NCBI GenBank assembly: GCA_012064415.1
Contig: SSNU01000327.1
Span: forward strand, 461,984-525,983
Direction of reading: 5' to 3'
From: Gyrodactylus bullatarudis
Taxonomy: Eukaryota > Platyhelminthes > Monogenea > Gyrodactylidea > Gyrodactylidae
Length of the DNA: 64,000 nt
This document shows positions 49,177 through 61,283 of the stretch, piece by piece. A model generated the notes under the pieces. That model was not told the origin of the DNA, ran no database searches, and was given only the letters and a program-made list of their open reading frames with translations. The first letter of the stretch is position 1. Each line of letters opens with the position of its first letter. The position numbers and the translations under genes were made by a program.

Positions 49177-50822
49177 TCAACCTTCTTGATAAATTTTGAA
49201 ACAATTATTTATAGATTTTATACATAGAAACTTTTTACAGATAGTACAAAAATAATAACTTTTCTTTTTACATATAACACAAGTTCTTCTATCCTTATCA
49301 AGTTCCACTCTTAAAGGGAGGTGGCCTGAATCAGCTTCAATACTTCCATTCGAAAGATTCGATAGCTCTTCTACTATATCTCTGCATGATTTTCTTGGAG
49401 GCTTTAAAGCATCATCGTTTTCTAAATTTATCTTCCTCGATTGAGCTTTAGCATCTCCAACCAACTCATCAGCCTATTTAAGTTGGAAAGTCATAAGATC
49501 CATAGGTTTAGATTCATTACATTCCCTTTTATAAACTAGCCAAGAGTTTATAACTGAAGAATTAAGAATCCATTTGAATATAGAGATATATATATATACC
49601 AACATTTTGATCTATGTTCCATTCTGTACAAAACTTGAAAACTATCAAAAAGATCCACAGCTCCCATACCTTTATTGTAATTATGACCAATGAAGGGCAT
49701 CGTGACATTTTCAATTTTCTTTGATTTTGAGTTCCATCTTTTTATTATTGAAGTAGGCTCACTGGATGCAAATGTTGAAGTCAAAGTCACAGCTCGATTG
49801 TCTAACCATTTTAAAATAAATAATCTATCTTCTCCGGAGTAAAGTAGATCAAATGAGCCACGACCTTTAAGTTTTAGTTCTTTTTCCGTTTGCAGCTCTT
49901 TACCTTCTTTAGCCTGTTTGTCCTTACAGTTCCTGTGCTATGAATTCCTCTTTCAAGCAAAGACTTCTGCAACTAAATGCTTGTAAAATAATTGTCGAAG
50001 CATACAATGGGATTCGCATTTTCAGGTAAAGTTTCACAGACCTTCAATACGTAATCTCCTGATGACAACTTTTCTGAAGAGTAGGGCATTTTCCGTCATA
50101 AATGAAAAAATCGTGCATGAATCCATCTTTCCCATTTCTAGAAAATACTTTGATGCACCGTTTTGTTGGCTTACATGGTTAATACTGTTTCAAGCGTGAT
50201 CTGCCTTTGAAGGGAATTATTTGTTCGTCAACAGATTGAGTTTGCGATTGAACAGAGTAGGACGTACAATTCAGCCGAAATATTTCACTAAATCTGATCA
50301 TTTGCATCAACTTGGTTATTTTCAGAAAAATGTAAATTTTGTTGCCAATCGTTGAAGCGGTTCCTGGACATTAAGTGGACATTAAGATTCCACTCTAGTT
50401 TCATTCGACCAATACATATTGAATCGTGGTAGCTTAATTATTCCCATTCGAAGTAATATAAGATATATTTTAGCTTCGTTTACACAACCTCCGAGAACTC
50501 GGAATTGTTGAGTAGCATAGATATTTGATTGGAATACCATCAAGGTGATCATTTCATGCGAAAAAAATCTGTAAAAGTAATCAATTGGAGAAATATTAAT
50601 ACGTGAAGAATGGAGGTCATCAGTTTGAATGAATTCTAAATTAATTTGAGGATGATTTCGGGTGTCTCGCATGTCAAAACTGTGAAGATTCATCGTTTGA
50701 TTAAAGGTTATAGAATTTGAATCAGAATCGTCAGACTCCATTTCATTATGAACATTTGTTTCATTTGAATCTTCGTCATTGATATCTATTTCATCATCTG
50801 ATTTGTCTGTATTTGGTATCAA
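49177..50822 (-). pseudogene. Dead piggyBac-family transposase
   Basis: On the minus strand, reading down from 50822: an acidic start (IPNTDKSDDEIDINDEDSN), then SPIDYFYRFFSHEMI and IKLPRFNMYWS, both standard N-terminal piggyBac blocks. Frameshifted middle pieces lie between about 50380 and 49800. Then come PFIGHNYNKGMGAVDLFDSF (the conserved MGAVD-x-x-D block) and a C-terminal cysteine-rich zinc finger (CVICKKKSYYFCTICKKF). Several stops and shifts break it. The 5' part is the closest relative of the fragment inside 52095-52724. Clean TTAA-flanked ends were not found for this copy. Confidence 0.8.
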
Positions 50823-52090
50823 AACAAGAGAGTGTACTTTGCAATTTCTTGTGGTCTTAACATCGAATTTACTTTCTATGGTTAATGTTAAGGATAGGTA
50901 TATACGTTTTCAATTATATATACGGCTCACTACTTAAGAGTAATTATGAAATTTTAATGAAAAATACGAGGTGAATAATGAAAAAAGTTATATTTAATCT
51001 TAAAAATTGTAAATATTAATGATTTCTTTAATAGCCTCTGTAAACTCTTTCTTCATTTAGATAGGATTTTACTAAAGTTCTTTTCCTATTTCTTATCGTG
51101 TTTGTCAGTCTTTTAAATGCACCCTATTTAGCCTCGATTCAGTTTTTATGATAGCCAGCAGCATTTACAGATTCTCTCTTGTGGTTTACCTGCATATGTG
51201 TGTAGCCATCTGGAGGGACCAACTTTAATGCTCAGAGGATCAATGCTCTCTCGATTGCTCGTATGATAAATAGAATGTGTGAAATTTTTGGGGAAATAAC
51301 ATTCGCTATTTTTGAGATTTATTTTAGTGAAGAAAACCTTGTACCGAATTTCAGAATGAAGTTAAAATAAACAAAAAAGAAAGTCACTTAAAAGTAACTA
51401 GAAGAGAATTATTTAAATTAATAACTTTTCTAATCTGACTAGGATCGATTATTGTTTTTTATCGTGATATTTCGTTGATGAGTTAAGTATTCGTTAGAAT
51501 AAGTAGGATAAAAATGATTTATTAAATAATGGTTCTATTCATTAATTCGTGTAGAACTTTCCCTCCTGATAAAACGGCTAAGAATGTAGACAATAAAAAT
51601 TATCTGATGAATTGTGAAGAAGATGAATTCGTATAAAAAGGCAGGTGTGAAAATCTTCCAGACCATTAAATGACGTCGGAGTATTGTCAGGCCGATTGTC
51701 GACGAAAGAATCTATGGAAAAAATTATATTCATGTGAATAAATAGGTATATTTAATTGGAAAATATAATATAATTCTATCTTAAACCCTAGTGTTTCTAT
51801 TGGTCCAGATGTGAAATAACAAATTTCAAAATTTAACAAAACTTGTTATCAATTTCACAATATCAAAACGTCTTAGATAGATACTTTAAAGAAAGGTTGG
51901 TAATATAAGATTGAGACAGTTTATGATTCCTACTAAATTTTTCGGAAATTTCATCATTCTAGGTCATTTGAAATCAGTAAATTATTGTAAGGTAGTGTAA
52001 CCCTTTAAGACCCAAAGCAAATGCAATATGTTCCCAAATCTATTCTATTGATTGCAACGTGTACTCTAGTTACTTCTCTTATTCGTAAGA
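50823..52090. other. Intergenic stretch, nothing clear
   Basis: No supported gene; it probably includes decayed flank of the piggyBac copy. Confidence 0.45.
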
Positions 52091-52094
52091 TTAA

Positions 52095-52724
52095 CCCTCT
52101 CGCTCCCATGGCCAAAATAGAAGGATATTATAATTTTGGGTGATTTCTTGTGTCTCTCCATATCAATGCTTGAAACAGCATTAGCTCTACCAAAAATCAG
52201 CAGACTTGAATCAGGATCATCAGAACCGATCTCAGAATTATCATCTGTGGTATGATTAGACTCTTTGTCATCTTCTAATTCATTATCTGATTGATCTGCA
52301 TTTGGAATCAGGGTTGATTAATAAATTGTGCCTATTCTTGTTTTCCTTATCGTTGAGTACCGATCGGTCGTATACGACCTCAATTTAAATCAGAAATAAT
52401 TTCTACGGAATCAATCATATACAGAATAGATTCATGTAATTGAACTATTAATGATAACACTACAAAAAACTCAAAAGAATTTGATCAGTATCTGGGAAGA
52501 TAATTAGACCAGTAACTGGGCAAAAACATGACCATCTTAGGATCAAAATGAAATTCATAGAGGATGCCAACTTGTGATTATATTTCACAAATTAAAATTC
52601 ATTAGACAGATAATGAACCGTAATGAACAGCATAATTCATCTATTTTATAATAACTAAGTATAATTAATAAAAATTTTATTAAAATTTAAGTGAGGTCGT
52701 ATACGACCTCCGATAACGAGAGGG
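52095..52724 (-). mobile_element. Non-autonomous piggyBac deletion derivative, 630 bp
   Basis: Target duplications TTAA at 52091-52094 and 52725-52728 flank ends that both read CCCTCTCG inward. Inside, on the minus strand at about 52320-52135, is only the acidic N-terminus of a transposase (IPNADQSDNELEDDKESNH), clearly homologous to the start of the copy at 49177-50822. The rest of the gene is deleted. Two palindromes lie toward the right end: 52366-52379 and 52693-52710 (GAGGTCGTATACGACCTC). It is a textbook internal-deletion MITE. Confidence 0.85.
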
Positions 52725-52728
52725 TTAA

Positions 52729-52997
52729 AACTAATACTTCTACTGAATGAAGTGTGTTCGAAAAACTTCTATCAATTGTAAAGTTTATTATTAAAATACT
52801 CCTATTGAATGAAAATATTATTAGAAAATCATTTAATTTTTGGTAAATACACTGAATAAACCTTTTATAGTTATTGGTGATCTTTCTACTTTTTGAAAAA
52901 TTCATCTAGAAGCTTCTACTTTTCGCAATAATCCCCTTACATTAATTAGGATTCTTTATTCTAGAGTTTTTTTTTCCAAAGACAATTTCAAGAGTCT
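52729..52997. other. 3' flank of PIGO
   Basis: Presumed 3' untranslated region and spacer; no gene seen. Confidence 0.5.
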
Positions 52998-55900
52998 TTA
53001 TGAGAAACTCACATTGAGAGCATACATTTTTAGCATATTCTTTGAGTAGGAATCGAAGCTTATGGCATTTGGAAAGTGTTTGAGATTCTTCATAAAGTTT
53101 TTTCTCTCCTCCATTCTGAAAAGGGACAATTTTCTAAAGTTGTAAACGCAAAAGAAGACGATCGGAGTGAGAATATGGGAAATTGTCAAGTTGATCAGAA
53201 CAATAACAGCAGGGAAGAAGATGGTCTTTGGAGATTCATTGTAAAAGTTGAATATGCTGAGCCATGGGATGGAGGTTATTGTACGCTGGTGACCGAATGT
53301 GAAGAAGCCTATTTTTCCAATTAGATACATGTCGAATATTATAAAGACTGGATTGATGTCTGAAATTAACATTGTTTACAGTTATAATTCTGACAGTAAC
53401 ATTTGAATATAGAAGCACTTAAGGATAAACAAATCGGACTTAAGTTTATATACTCAATAATATTTACCACTTTGTCGAGAATTTTTTGCTGATTTAAGAT
53501 ATATGCTTGTTAAAAACTTCTACAATAGAGTTTTCGAGTTATTCGAAAAAAATAGAAAACCTGACTTGCAGTGCTTTGCCCTTTTCAATAGAGATAGAAA
53601 TGAAATCATCTTGTTCAGGAATGAAATTTTTAACAAAAGAGTAGAAGGAAACTTTCCCTCGACTCTTTTAGTTTCTGAGCTATTTAAAGTCAAAGTTGAA
53701 AATTCACCCATTTATTTCGAAAATCCTAAACTTCAACTCAGTTTTATGCCTATTTAAGCACCTTTTTAGGAAAGAAACCTCAATTAGGATATATTTGTCC
53801 TTGAGGTATCGAAAGCGTAAGAATCTTTTCAAAAATTCATTGACAAATCTCTATTTTTTAACACCTGAAAATCAGAATAAAGATAACAGTAGTAGTAATT
53901 CATCAATCAAATTACTCTACAACTTCATATTTTTTTCGAAAGACTTGAATTTCAATAGCATTTTATCTCTCCTTCAGTTAGAGAGAGTTTCCTATTCTAA
54001 TTCGTACAAGTGAAATTCTATATTAAAACATAAAATTACTGACTTGAAATCTTTTAGTATTGCATCTATTTATCCTGTTTATAAAATAAATGTTTTTTAC
54101 CTACTTTCGTCAATATCACAATGAACAAGGAGTGTCAGAGTAACGAGATGGAATGCCAAAGCCATGGAGTAATCAGCTCCAATGATTAACAGATAAAATA
54201 TGCCAGTCAATTTGAGAATCTTGGGTATCACGCCAATATTTGAGATCAAAAGATTCCTCCGTAAAAAGAACAGAATTATGGATGACAGGGTTAGGCAACA
54301 GAGAGTTATCAGATTTGCTTTTGTCTTCCAATCTAACCTGTTAAATTGCAAAATTAATCAATCAATATTCTCTCATTTGATTTCTCAAAAAGACTCAAAG
54401 TAATCTAATTCAAGATTAGGATTCCAAATAACGAAACTTTTCAAATAATTATTTTACACAAGACTATTGGTTTATTAGGGATATGGTGAATTTTCACGAT
54501 TTTATTCTCGCCAAAATACCACTTCTTCTATTGACAATAACGTCGATGCATCTTCTTCTGAAAGTAATTGAAAATTTAAATTCGTCAAGCATCCTGATTG
54601 GCTAAAAAGATATAACCTGTAATTAAAGCCAATCAGAGTTTAATCTTTTTAACCAATCAGGATGCTTGAAGAATTTAAATTTTCAATTACTTTCGATGAA
54701 TTTAAAAGCTACTCTCTCGAATTTATCTTTGAATAATGAAAGAAGTGGTGGTTTTGGCTTGGATAAATTCTTGAAAATTTACCACATCCCTATTGTTTTG
54801 TCTGTAAACTAACAATCTAAAGAATAGAGTCCAATTTGGTCGGATACAAAGAAAAACTTACAAAGTTTCCTCGTCCAATTTCACCCTGAGAATCCAATTG
54901 TTAAATAAACTGTTGGATTTCTTTACCGCCATGAGATACTGGGGCCATGTTTCGGATAAATATTTCAGAATCCAGCCTAACCACAAGAAGAAGACAGTCA
55001 AGTTCTCTAGGCCCCTTCTGAGAAAGAAAATCAGTCCACTTTTCGAATCATTCAGGCTTATCCTACGCAGTATGAAGTATTTAGGGTAAATTTTCAAGAT
55101 GAAAAGGGAACAAGCGATTGCAACAATGAGAGATAAAAATCTTTTCCTCGTCACAAGTTCATGCATGTCTCCTCCGTCTGCAGAGTTTTCTTCCCTCTGA
55201 CAATAGGAGTTTTCCAGAGATTCTTCACGACAAATCTCATAATACTGGGAGAGCCGAAGCAAAATCATAAGGAAAATCTTTTGTAAGGAAATATGATGAT
55301 ATTGGAAGAGGTTTTGCATAAGTCTTGCCAGGAGTAGAGAGTTCAAAAGGAATGTTATAAGGGACATTTCTTGGATTATGAAGCTATTGCCAAAGAAAAA
55401 AACTACTGTCATAAAGTAGGGAATTATTCTAGGGCTATTCTTTATATGGATGAAGAAAATCTTGAAAGAATGATAGAGAAACTTGAGGAAAAAGAATAGA
55501 AATATGATTAGAAGCAATTTGTACTTGGCAAAAAAGTAGAGCCAGACTGAGGAGAAAAAGATGGCCCATGTAGTGAGGATTCGGTCGGAGACAAAGTCTG
55601 TCGATAGGATTGTTGATAGTTGGAGCATAAGACCTATGGCGAATATTATGATGCCGTTGAGCATATCGAATAAATCCATTTTGGTCCAATTCTCCCGGTA
55701 AACCTCCTGTAATTTTTGCAGAGCCTTTTTATTTACAAGAGAGCAAACTTTTGTTGTCCTATCAATGACTTTGGTGGACTCGGAAATCTTTTCATCGTAA
55801 GCAAATGTCAAGTAGTTTAGGGAGTAATCTGTAATTTGACGATTATTCAGGGAACAGTAAACATTTAAAGAGTCGAGAAAATAATCCACATTGGGAATCA

Positions 55901-57366
55901 GTTCTTGGTCAACTGGTAAAACTCCAAGGTTTGAAAATGGAATTGAAATCTTTGTCAAGAGACTCAGGTACGGAATCAAATCCACTTGATAGATGAAGCC
56001 TAGAGGAGAAGAATTATAAGAGCTTATAAAAAATTAGATTCTAACGATAAGAGAGCATTACCTTTTCTATCGGAATCAATAGGTAACGAAGTAAAGCCCC
56101 TCTTATCATGTACCAGCATTGCGGCTTCAATCTCATCAAAAGTATCACCACCATGATTTCCCCCGGATGTCATACCATGATCACCAATTATAACAAGAGT
56201 ATCTGAATGTCCAAGCAATTTAGTTACTTCTCTACAAATAAGTAAGTTATGAGAATTATTCGTGAAAATCAGGAGGAAAAATAAAAATTACTCGATAAAC
56301 TTGTCAATGTCATCTATTTTACGTGACATCTCCGGATGGAATTTACCGAAAGTATGGCCTGCATGATCAATGCCAAGAAGATGTCCAATCATAACAGAAA
56401 AAGATGAGTTGATCTCTTTCCTGATGAAAGACTCGACATTCCTATCGACAGAATCAAGATCGCGAACATTGAAGGAAGGATAACCATCGGAAATTGTGAA
56501 CCTAAATTTTTAATAAATAATTCCAACACAAAAATTTATCAAAACTTGGGTCAAAATTAGAAGTCTCAGCCATCGGCGATCCAAAAGTTTCGAAGGTGAT
56601 TGTCTTCACATGCCATTTTCCGTGTTACGACGAGCTCATCAAAAACAAAACACTATTTTTATACTTTCATGTTTCGTCCAATCAGATTAGGGAATAAATA
56701 GTATTTTTGTTTGATGAGCTCGTCGTAACACTGAAGAAGGCATTGAAGAAGACAATCATAGTCGAAACGTTCGGATGACCGATAGCTGAGAATTCTAACT
56801 TTGACCCAAGTTTTAAATAAAATAAAAACTAATTTTTAGATCTTTTTTTACTGAATCCGTAATTTCAACACTGTTTTTTATCATTTCGTTATCGAATTAA
56901 CTTACCTGTTTGGAAATAGTTTTTCCCATGTATCATCTCCAGTGAAAAAGACTGTTCTATTGCAAGCTAACCATTGATTAATGACCGAGTCTTCAGACAC
57001 TTCTTCTGCACCAAAATTAGATTTGGCATCTATAAAAGTAGGCATGGAACCTGTTAGGAGAGCTTTCAACCTCTGCATTGTTGTCGTAGGGGGGTCCGCG
57101 ATGAATTTGAGAGCTTTCCACTTATGAGAGTTTTCTTTGATGCTTCTTCTCAAAAATGGCATACGTTCCAGGAAGTCATAGCCCAATGCGTCAACTAATA
57201 GTAGAATTAATCGTTGTTCCTTTGGGAGACTTGAGCATAGATTTGGGTTGACTCGGGATTTCTCATGTAGTTCGACCCGATTCAAGAGAAATCCACGTAG
57301 AAATATTAAAAGGCCTAGTAAGTAGGTAACTAGTGAGAGCCACCAAAATATTTCTTGCCGTTTCAT
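52998..57366 (-). CDS. PIGO: GPI ethanolamine phosphate transferase 3 (PIG-O)
   Basis: Seven exons in reading order: 57366-56906, 56501-56292, 56231-56062, 55999-54862, 54337-54105, 53359-52998 (listed exons number six; the large fourth carries most membrane segments), giving 857 residues, shorter than the human protein. It transfers ethanolamine phosphate to the third mannose of GPI in the ER. It has an N-terminal membrane anchor (residues 8-27), then the alkaline-phosphatase-type luminal domain: metal-site LLLVDALGYD (Asp59), the PPTTTMQRL nucleophile region (about 94), GIDHAGHTFG (about 200) and GDHGMTSGGNHGG (about 240). Many hydrophobic spans follow, and a C-terminal block with FFTFGHQRTITSIPW. 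The frame is intact. Two introns hold foldback repeats. Confidence 0.9.
54469..54801. repeat. Foldback element in a PIGO intron
   Basis: About 330 bp that folds almost entirely on itself. The inner arms (about 54590-54641 and 54651-54702) match over some 50 bp with two or three mismatches and contain CATCCTGATTGG. The outer arms match more loosely out to CTATTGG and its complement. Several CCAAT and ATTGG motifs lie in the stem. No coding capacity. Confidence 0.7.
56541..56814. repeat. Foldback MITE in PIGO intron 1
   Basis: A 274-bp palindromic element; both ends read AAAACTTGGGTCAAA inward and about 40 bp of each end matches. A second matched stretch contains GTTACGACGAGCTCATC. Each half holds, in opposite orientation, a TGAAGA...GAAAC stretch (TTGAAGAAGAC, loop, GTCGAAAC at the right) like the core of minimal hammerhead ribozymes. 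Confidence 0.65.
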
Positions 57367-57787
57367 GGCATTTCACTGAAAGGAAAAGTTTTGCATTAAA
57401 TTTCATGTATTACATTTTTCTTCAATAAACTCATTTTACAATACATGGCCAAAGTTTTACACACATTTCAAAGAGAGTAAGAGAAAAAACGAATGGGTTT
57501 CTCATTCAGAAATCTCGATTTATTTCAAAATTATACATAACAAATATAGGGCTCGAGAGAATGTCTCTTTGATTGAGAAATTATTTTTTTCTTCCAAAAT
57601 AGAGAATATAATAATAGTATTATTAATAAGACTAAGGGGTTATATATTGTCTGTTTCCCATAAACTCTGCTCTTTGGATGGGCATTTTTCATTTCAGAAT
57701 GGGAAAGTTGATGTTTGGAGATTGAATGTATAATATATATATTGTAGATGGATTTGGTTATACATCCTTAGAGGAAAGCAGTTCTTT

Positions 57788-60700
57788 TCAAACACAGCCA
57801 GCCTCTTGAGCTACAATACTTGGATTGTTGACATTTTCGCCGAGAGCTTCAAGAATTTCTTTTCGATAATCGTCAAATTCGCCAATAATTTCATTGATTG
57901 ACTTATCCTCAATAACCCATAAGACACAATTGGTTTCACGAATGAGACGTTCATCGTGACTAACCACAATTAGGCCTTGAAATTAAGAAATTTTTTAAGA
58001 ACATTTAATTATTTTATATATATAACAAGTATTACTTACCACCCTCAAAATCATTTATAGCTTCAGCTAAAGCATCGATAGATTCAATATCGAGGTTATT
58101 CGTAGGTTCATCAAGAATAAGTAGGTCTGGGTTTTCTAGCGCCAACTTAGTAAAGGCAACACGTGTCTTTTGTCCACCAGATAAATTGCCCATATTTATG
58201 ATATGGGCTTTGGACTCAAGACCAAATTTGCCTAGGCATGAACGCGCCTTTTCCTCGTCCAAGTTGAAAGTTGAACGCAAAAAGTCTTTAGCTGAGATGT
58301 CTGGTGGTAAACAGTCACCAGAATGTTGATCAAATTTACCTATTCTAACCCGATGATTTACACGACGCTCGCCTGCAGTCTAGAATTATTTTGCAAATAA
58401 AATTTCTTGTATATTTATTTTCAATGATAGAAACTCACAGGTTGCAGTTCACCAGTTAAAAGTTTAATAAAAGTTGATTTACCAACACCATTTGGACCGA
58501 CAATACTAATTCTAGATTCCAGGTCAACGCCAAAGTCAAGGTTGGAAAATATTTCCTTCTTACCAGGATAACTGAAGCAGACATCATGGAGACCGAGAAT
58601 TGGTGGTTGCAGACTCTGAGGCTCAGGAAATTTGAACTGGAATTAAAACCATTTTAATTTGCCTAAGCTTGATGGAAATTCAAGTTATTGAAGACTTACG
58701 GAAACCTTGTATTCTTTTGGTTTTTCGAGTTGAGCCGGCTTAACATCAGCACTACTGACGTCAGCATCAGAGTTCTTTTTACCCTTTTTACTCTTGACCA
58801 ACTTTTCATTTTTGGAGTTCGCTTTGGCCGAACTCATGCCACTCTTTTTGAACTCCTTGAGGCGTCTTTCTTGCTTTTCATAATCATTCATTTGTTGCTT
58901 GCGACGTTGAGCCAACATTTTTTTGAAAGTTGCTTGAAAAAAAGAGAGATTAAAACGTTTTTCGATGAAATTTTTGTGGAAAAGTTACTGAAATTGCCCT
59001 TGTAATAGAATAGTTGTTTCATATCCAGATGAATAATGTCCGTGCAGATATTATCAAGGAATGATTGATCATGAGAAACTACAATCAGAGTCTTTGTCCA
59101 TGCCTGAAGATAACTATGGGAAAAGTTTAAATTTTTATGAATGAAAAAAATGAATATTGTATTGGGCTTACTTGTCGAGCCAGATGACGGCATTCAAATC
59201 CAAATGATTGGTCGGCTCATCCAACAAGAGTAGAGTTGGTTCCATGTAGAGGGCTCTTGCGAGAGATACTCTCATACGCCAACCTCCAGATAGGCTATTA
59301 GTAGGTGAGTTCATCATATCCTCCGAGAAGCCGAGACCAGCCAATATTCTACGGGCTTTTGGTTCAGCCGCATCTGAGTTCATGATTGTCAATTCATCAT
59401 AGACCTAAAGATGAAATTTTCATTAATTTATATTGCGTAATCTTTTGGGAAATATTCAATTAGTTAATGCATTACCTCATTCAGTCGATCCATGCTGTTT
59501 TCGTCTTGGGAGGCTTGTAGCTCTTTCACTTCTCTCATGAGTCGTTCACGTTTCTCATCTGCCTTCATAACACTGGCGACACAAGAGATTTCTCCTGCTT
59601 TCACCTCTGGACGACGATAAATGAAATTTTTATTATTGAAATTAATTGAGACAATTTCCAAACGAGGAACCTACCTTGTTCACAGAGTAGAATATCAATG
59701 TTCTTTGGGATAGGTAAAGCCCGATTACTAATATGCCTCAGTAAAGTTGTTTTACCATGACTAAAAAGAGGTATAACTAGTTAAACTGGAAGAAAATTTT
59801 CCCAACTCAAATAGCTCACCCATTAGGACCGACAAGACCATATCTACGTCCACAAGCAATAGTCAAATTTGCATTAATCAACAATTCCCTACCAGCAGCA
59901 GAGATGGAGAATTTATCGATTTTTATGTCTTTAGTGTTCTCATGGACTTTATCACTGCTCGTCACTACATTAATGTCAGATTTTTCTTTATTTTTTTCTT
60001 CCTCATCGCCAGAGGAAGCATCGGACATGTCTGCTCTCTTTTTCAAATCCTTCAAGTTTACCTTTTTCTTTTCCATTTTTGCTGCTTTCTTTTTAGCTTT
60101 CTCTTCGGCCTTGAGTCGTTTACGCTCTACAACATCATCTACTCTGGAAATTTCATCACCAGATTCATTTGTCTTTAAATTTTCTAGTTTAGTCGAAATG
60201 GAATTTTCTTCTTCCGAGTCAAGTTTAGTTTCTTCTGAAATCTGGAATGTACTTTCGGGAAGATTTGTATTTTCATCTTGCACTAATTCAGTTTGAATTT
60301 TTGGTTCATCATCCTTACTTCCTCTCATATTTTTCTTGCTTTTATCAGCTGTAACAACTTTAGACTGAGAAGATTCATCATCAGAACTGACATCACTGTC
60401 GAGTTTTACTACTATTTTATAATTTGTCTTTCCTTGATTGCTAGTATTTCTTGAGATTTCTTTTTCAGTAGCTTCATCAGAGTTGAAGCCATCATTTTTC
60501 TTGGCTTTGCCTTTATTCTTTTTCTTTGCTTGGTTGCCAATATTTTTTGAGATATCCTCGTCAGAGATAGCAACGTCGATCTGAGGAGGCTCGTCATCAG
60601 AGTTGAAGCCATCATTTTTCTTGGCTTTGCCTTTATTCTTTTTCTTTGCTTGGTTGCCAGTATTTTTTGAGATATCCTCGTCAGAGATAGCAACGTCGAT

Positions 60701-61192
60701 CTGAGGAGGCTCGTCATCAGAGTTGAAGCCATCATTTTTCTTGGCTTTGCCTTTATTCTTTTTCTTTGCTTGGTTGCCAGTATTTTTTGAGATATCCTCG
60801 TCAGAGATAGCAACGTCGATCTGAGGAGGCTCGTCATCAGAGTTGAAGCCATCATTTTTCTTGGCTTTGCCTTTATTTTTCTTTCCTTGATTCATATTTT
60901 TTGATTGAATAGATTCTTGATTTTGATTGCTAAGATTTTTGCCCTTCTTTGCGTCACTTCTTGCTTGAAATTCTGCTTCGGCATCGGGTTGTTTTTCATC
61001 CTCGTTTTGTTTACCTTTAACCTTTTTCAATTGTTCTTTTTTTGCAGTTCGCTTCTTTTTATAGAAATCTTCATCGATATCAACATCTTCAGTTTCATCA
61101 TTTAACATAGAAAAGACTTTTGGTTTAGCTGAAGTTGGCTCAGGATCATCGAAATCATCTACTTGCTGTGATTTCTTCTTACCCTTACCCAT
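57788..61192 (-). CDS. ABCF1: ABCF1-type translation ATPase (ABC50)
   Basis: Nine exons in reading order: 61192-59820, 59760-59675, 59606-59476, 59404-59172, 59113-58989, 58932-58700, 58636-58439, 58379-58040 and 57975-57788, giving 968 residues. Soluble ABC-F protein with two ATPase domains and no membrane spans; ABCF1 works with eIF2 and ribosomes in initiation. Residues 1-430 are a charged Lys/Glu extension as in ABCF1, here lengthened by a 40-residue tandem repeat. First domain: Walker A GPNGHGKTTLL (about 456), [17 protein letters not shown]. Linker, then second domain: GPNGVGKST (about 775), LSGGQ (about 859), [19 protein letters not shown]. All key residues are present. Introns are 56-71 nt. 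It starts 91 bp from the SBF gene on the other strand. Confidence 0.95.
60476..60895 (-). repeat. 120-bp coding tandem repeat in ABCF1
   Basis: Three full units and a partial fourth with an exact 120-bp period, nearly identical (one A/G difference seen at 60540 against 60660). Each codes 40 residues containing [20 protein letters not shown]. The near-identity implies recent duplication or ongoing homogenisation. Confidence 0.95.
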
Positions 61193-61283
61193 GAGTTATT
61201 AAATTTTTTTGAAATTAGATTCGTGTTAAAGAACAATTCTTTACATAAAAACACTTGTTTGAATCTATGCGCATTTTTAAGTA
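61193..61283. promoter_or_regulatory. 91-bp divergent promoter, ABCF1 and SBF genes
   Basis: The two start codons are 91 bp apart on opposite strands, so both leaders and the promoter core must fit here. The stretch is AT-rich with no CCAAT pair and no clear TATA box in either direction. Confidence 0.5.

Noticed and set aside
53503..54013. Plus-strand open frames inside a PIGO intron
   Set aside because: No similarity to known proteins and they lie wholly in the intron 53360-54104.
59904..60296. 130-codon plus-strand frame opposite ABCF1
   Set aside because: Mirror of the charged minus-strand exon; Phe/Ser-rich as expected from antisense of Lys/Glu codons.
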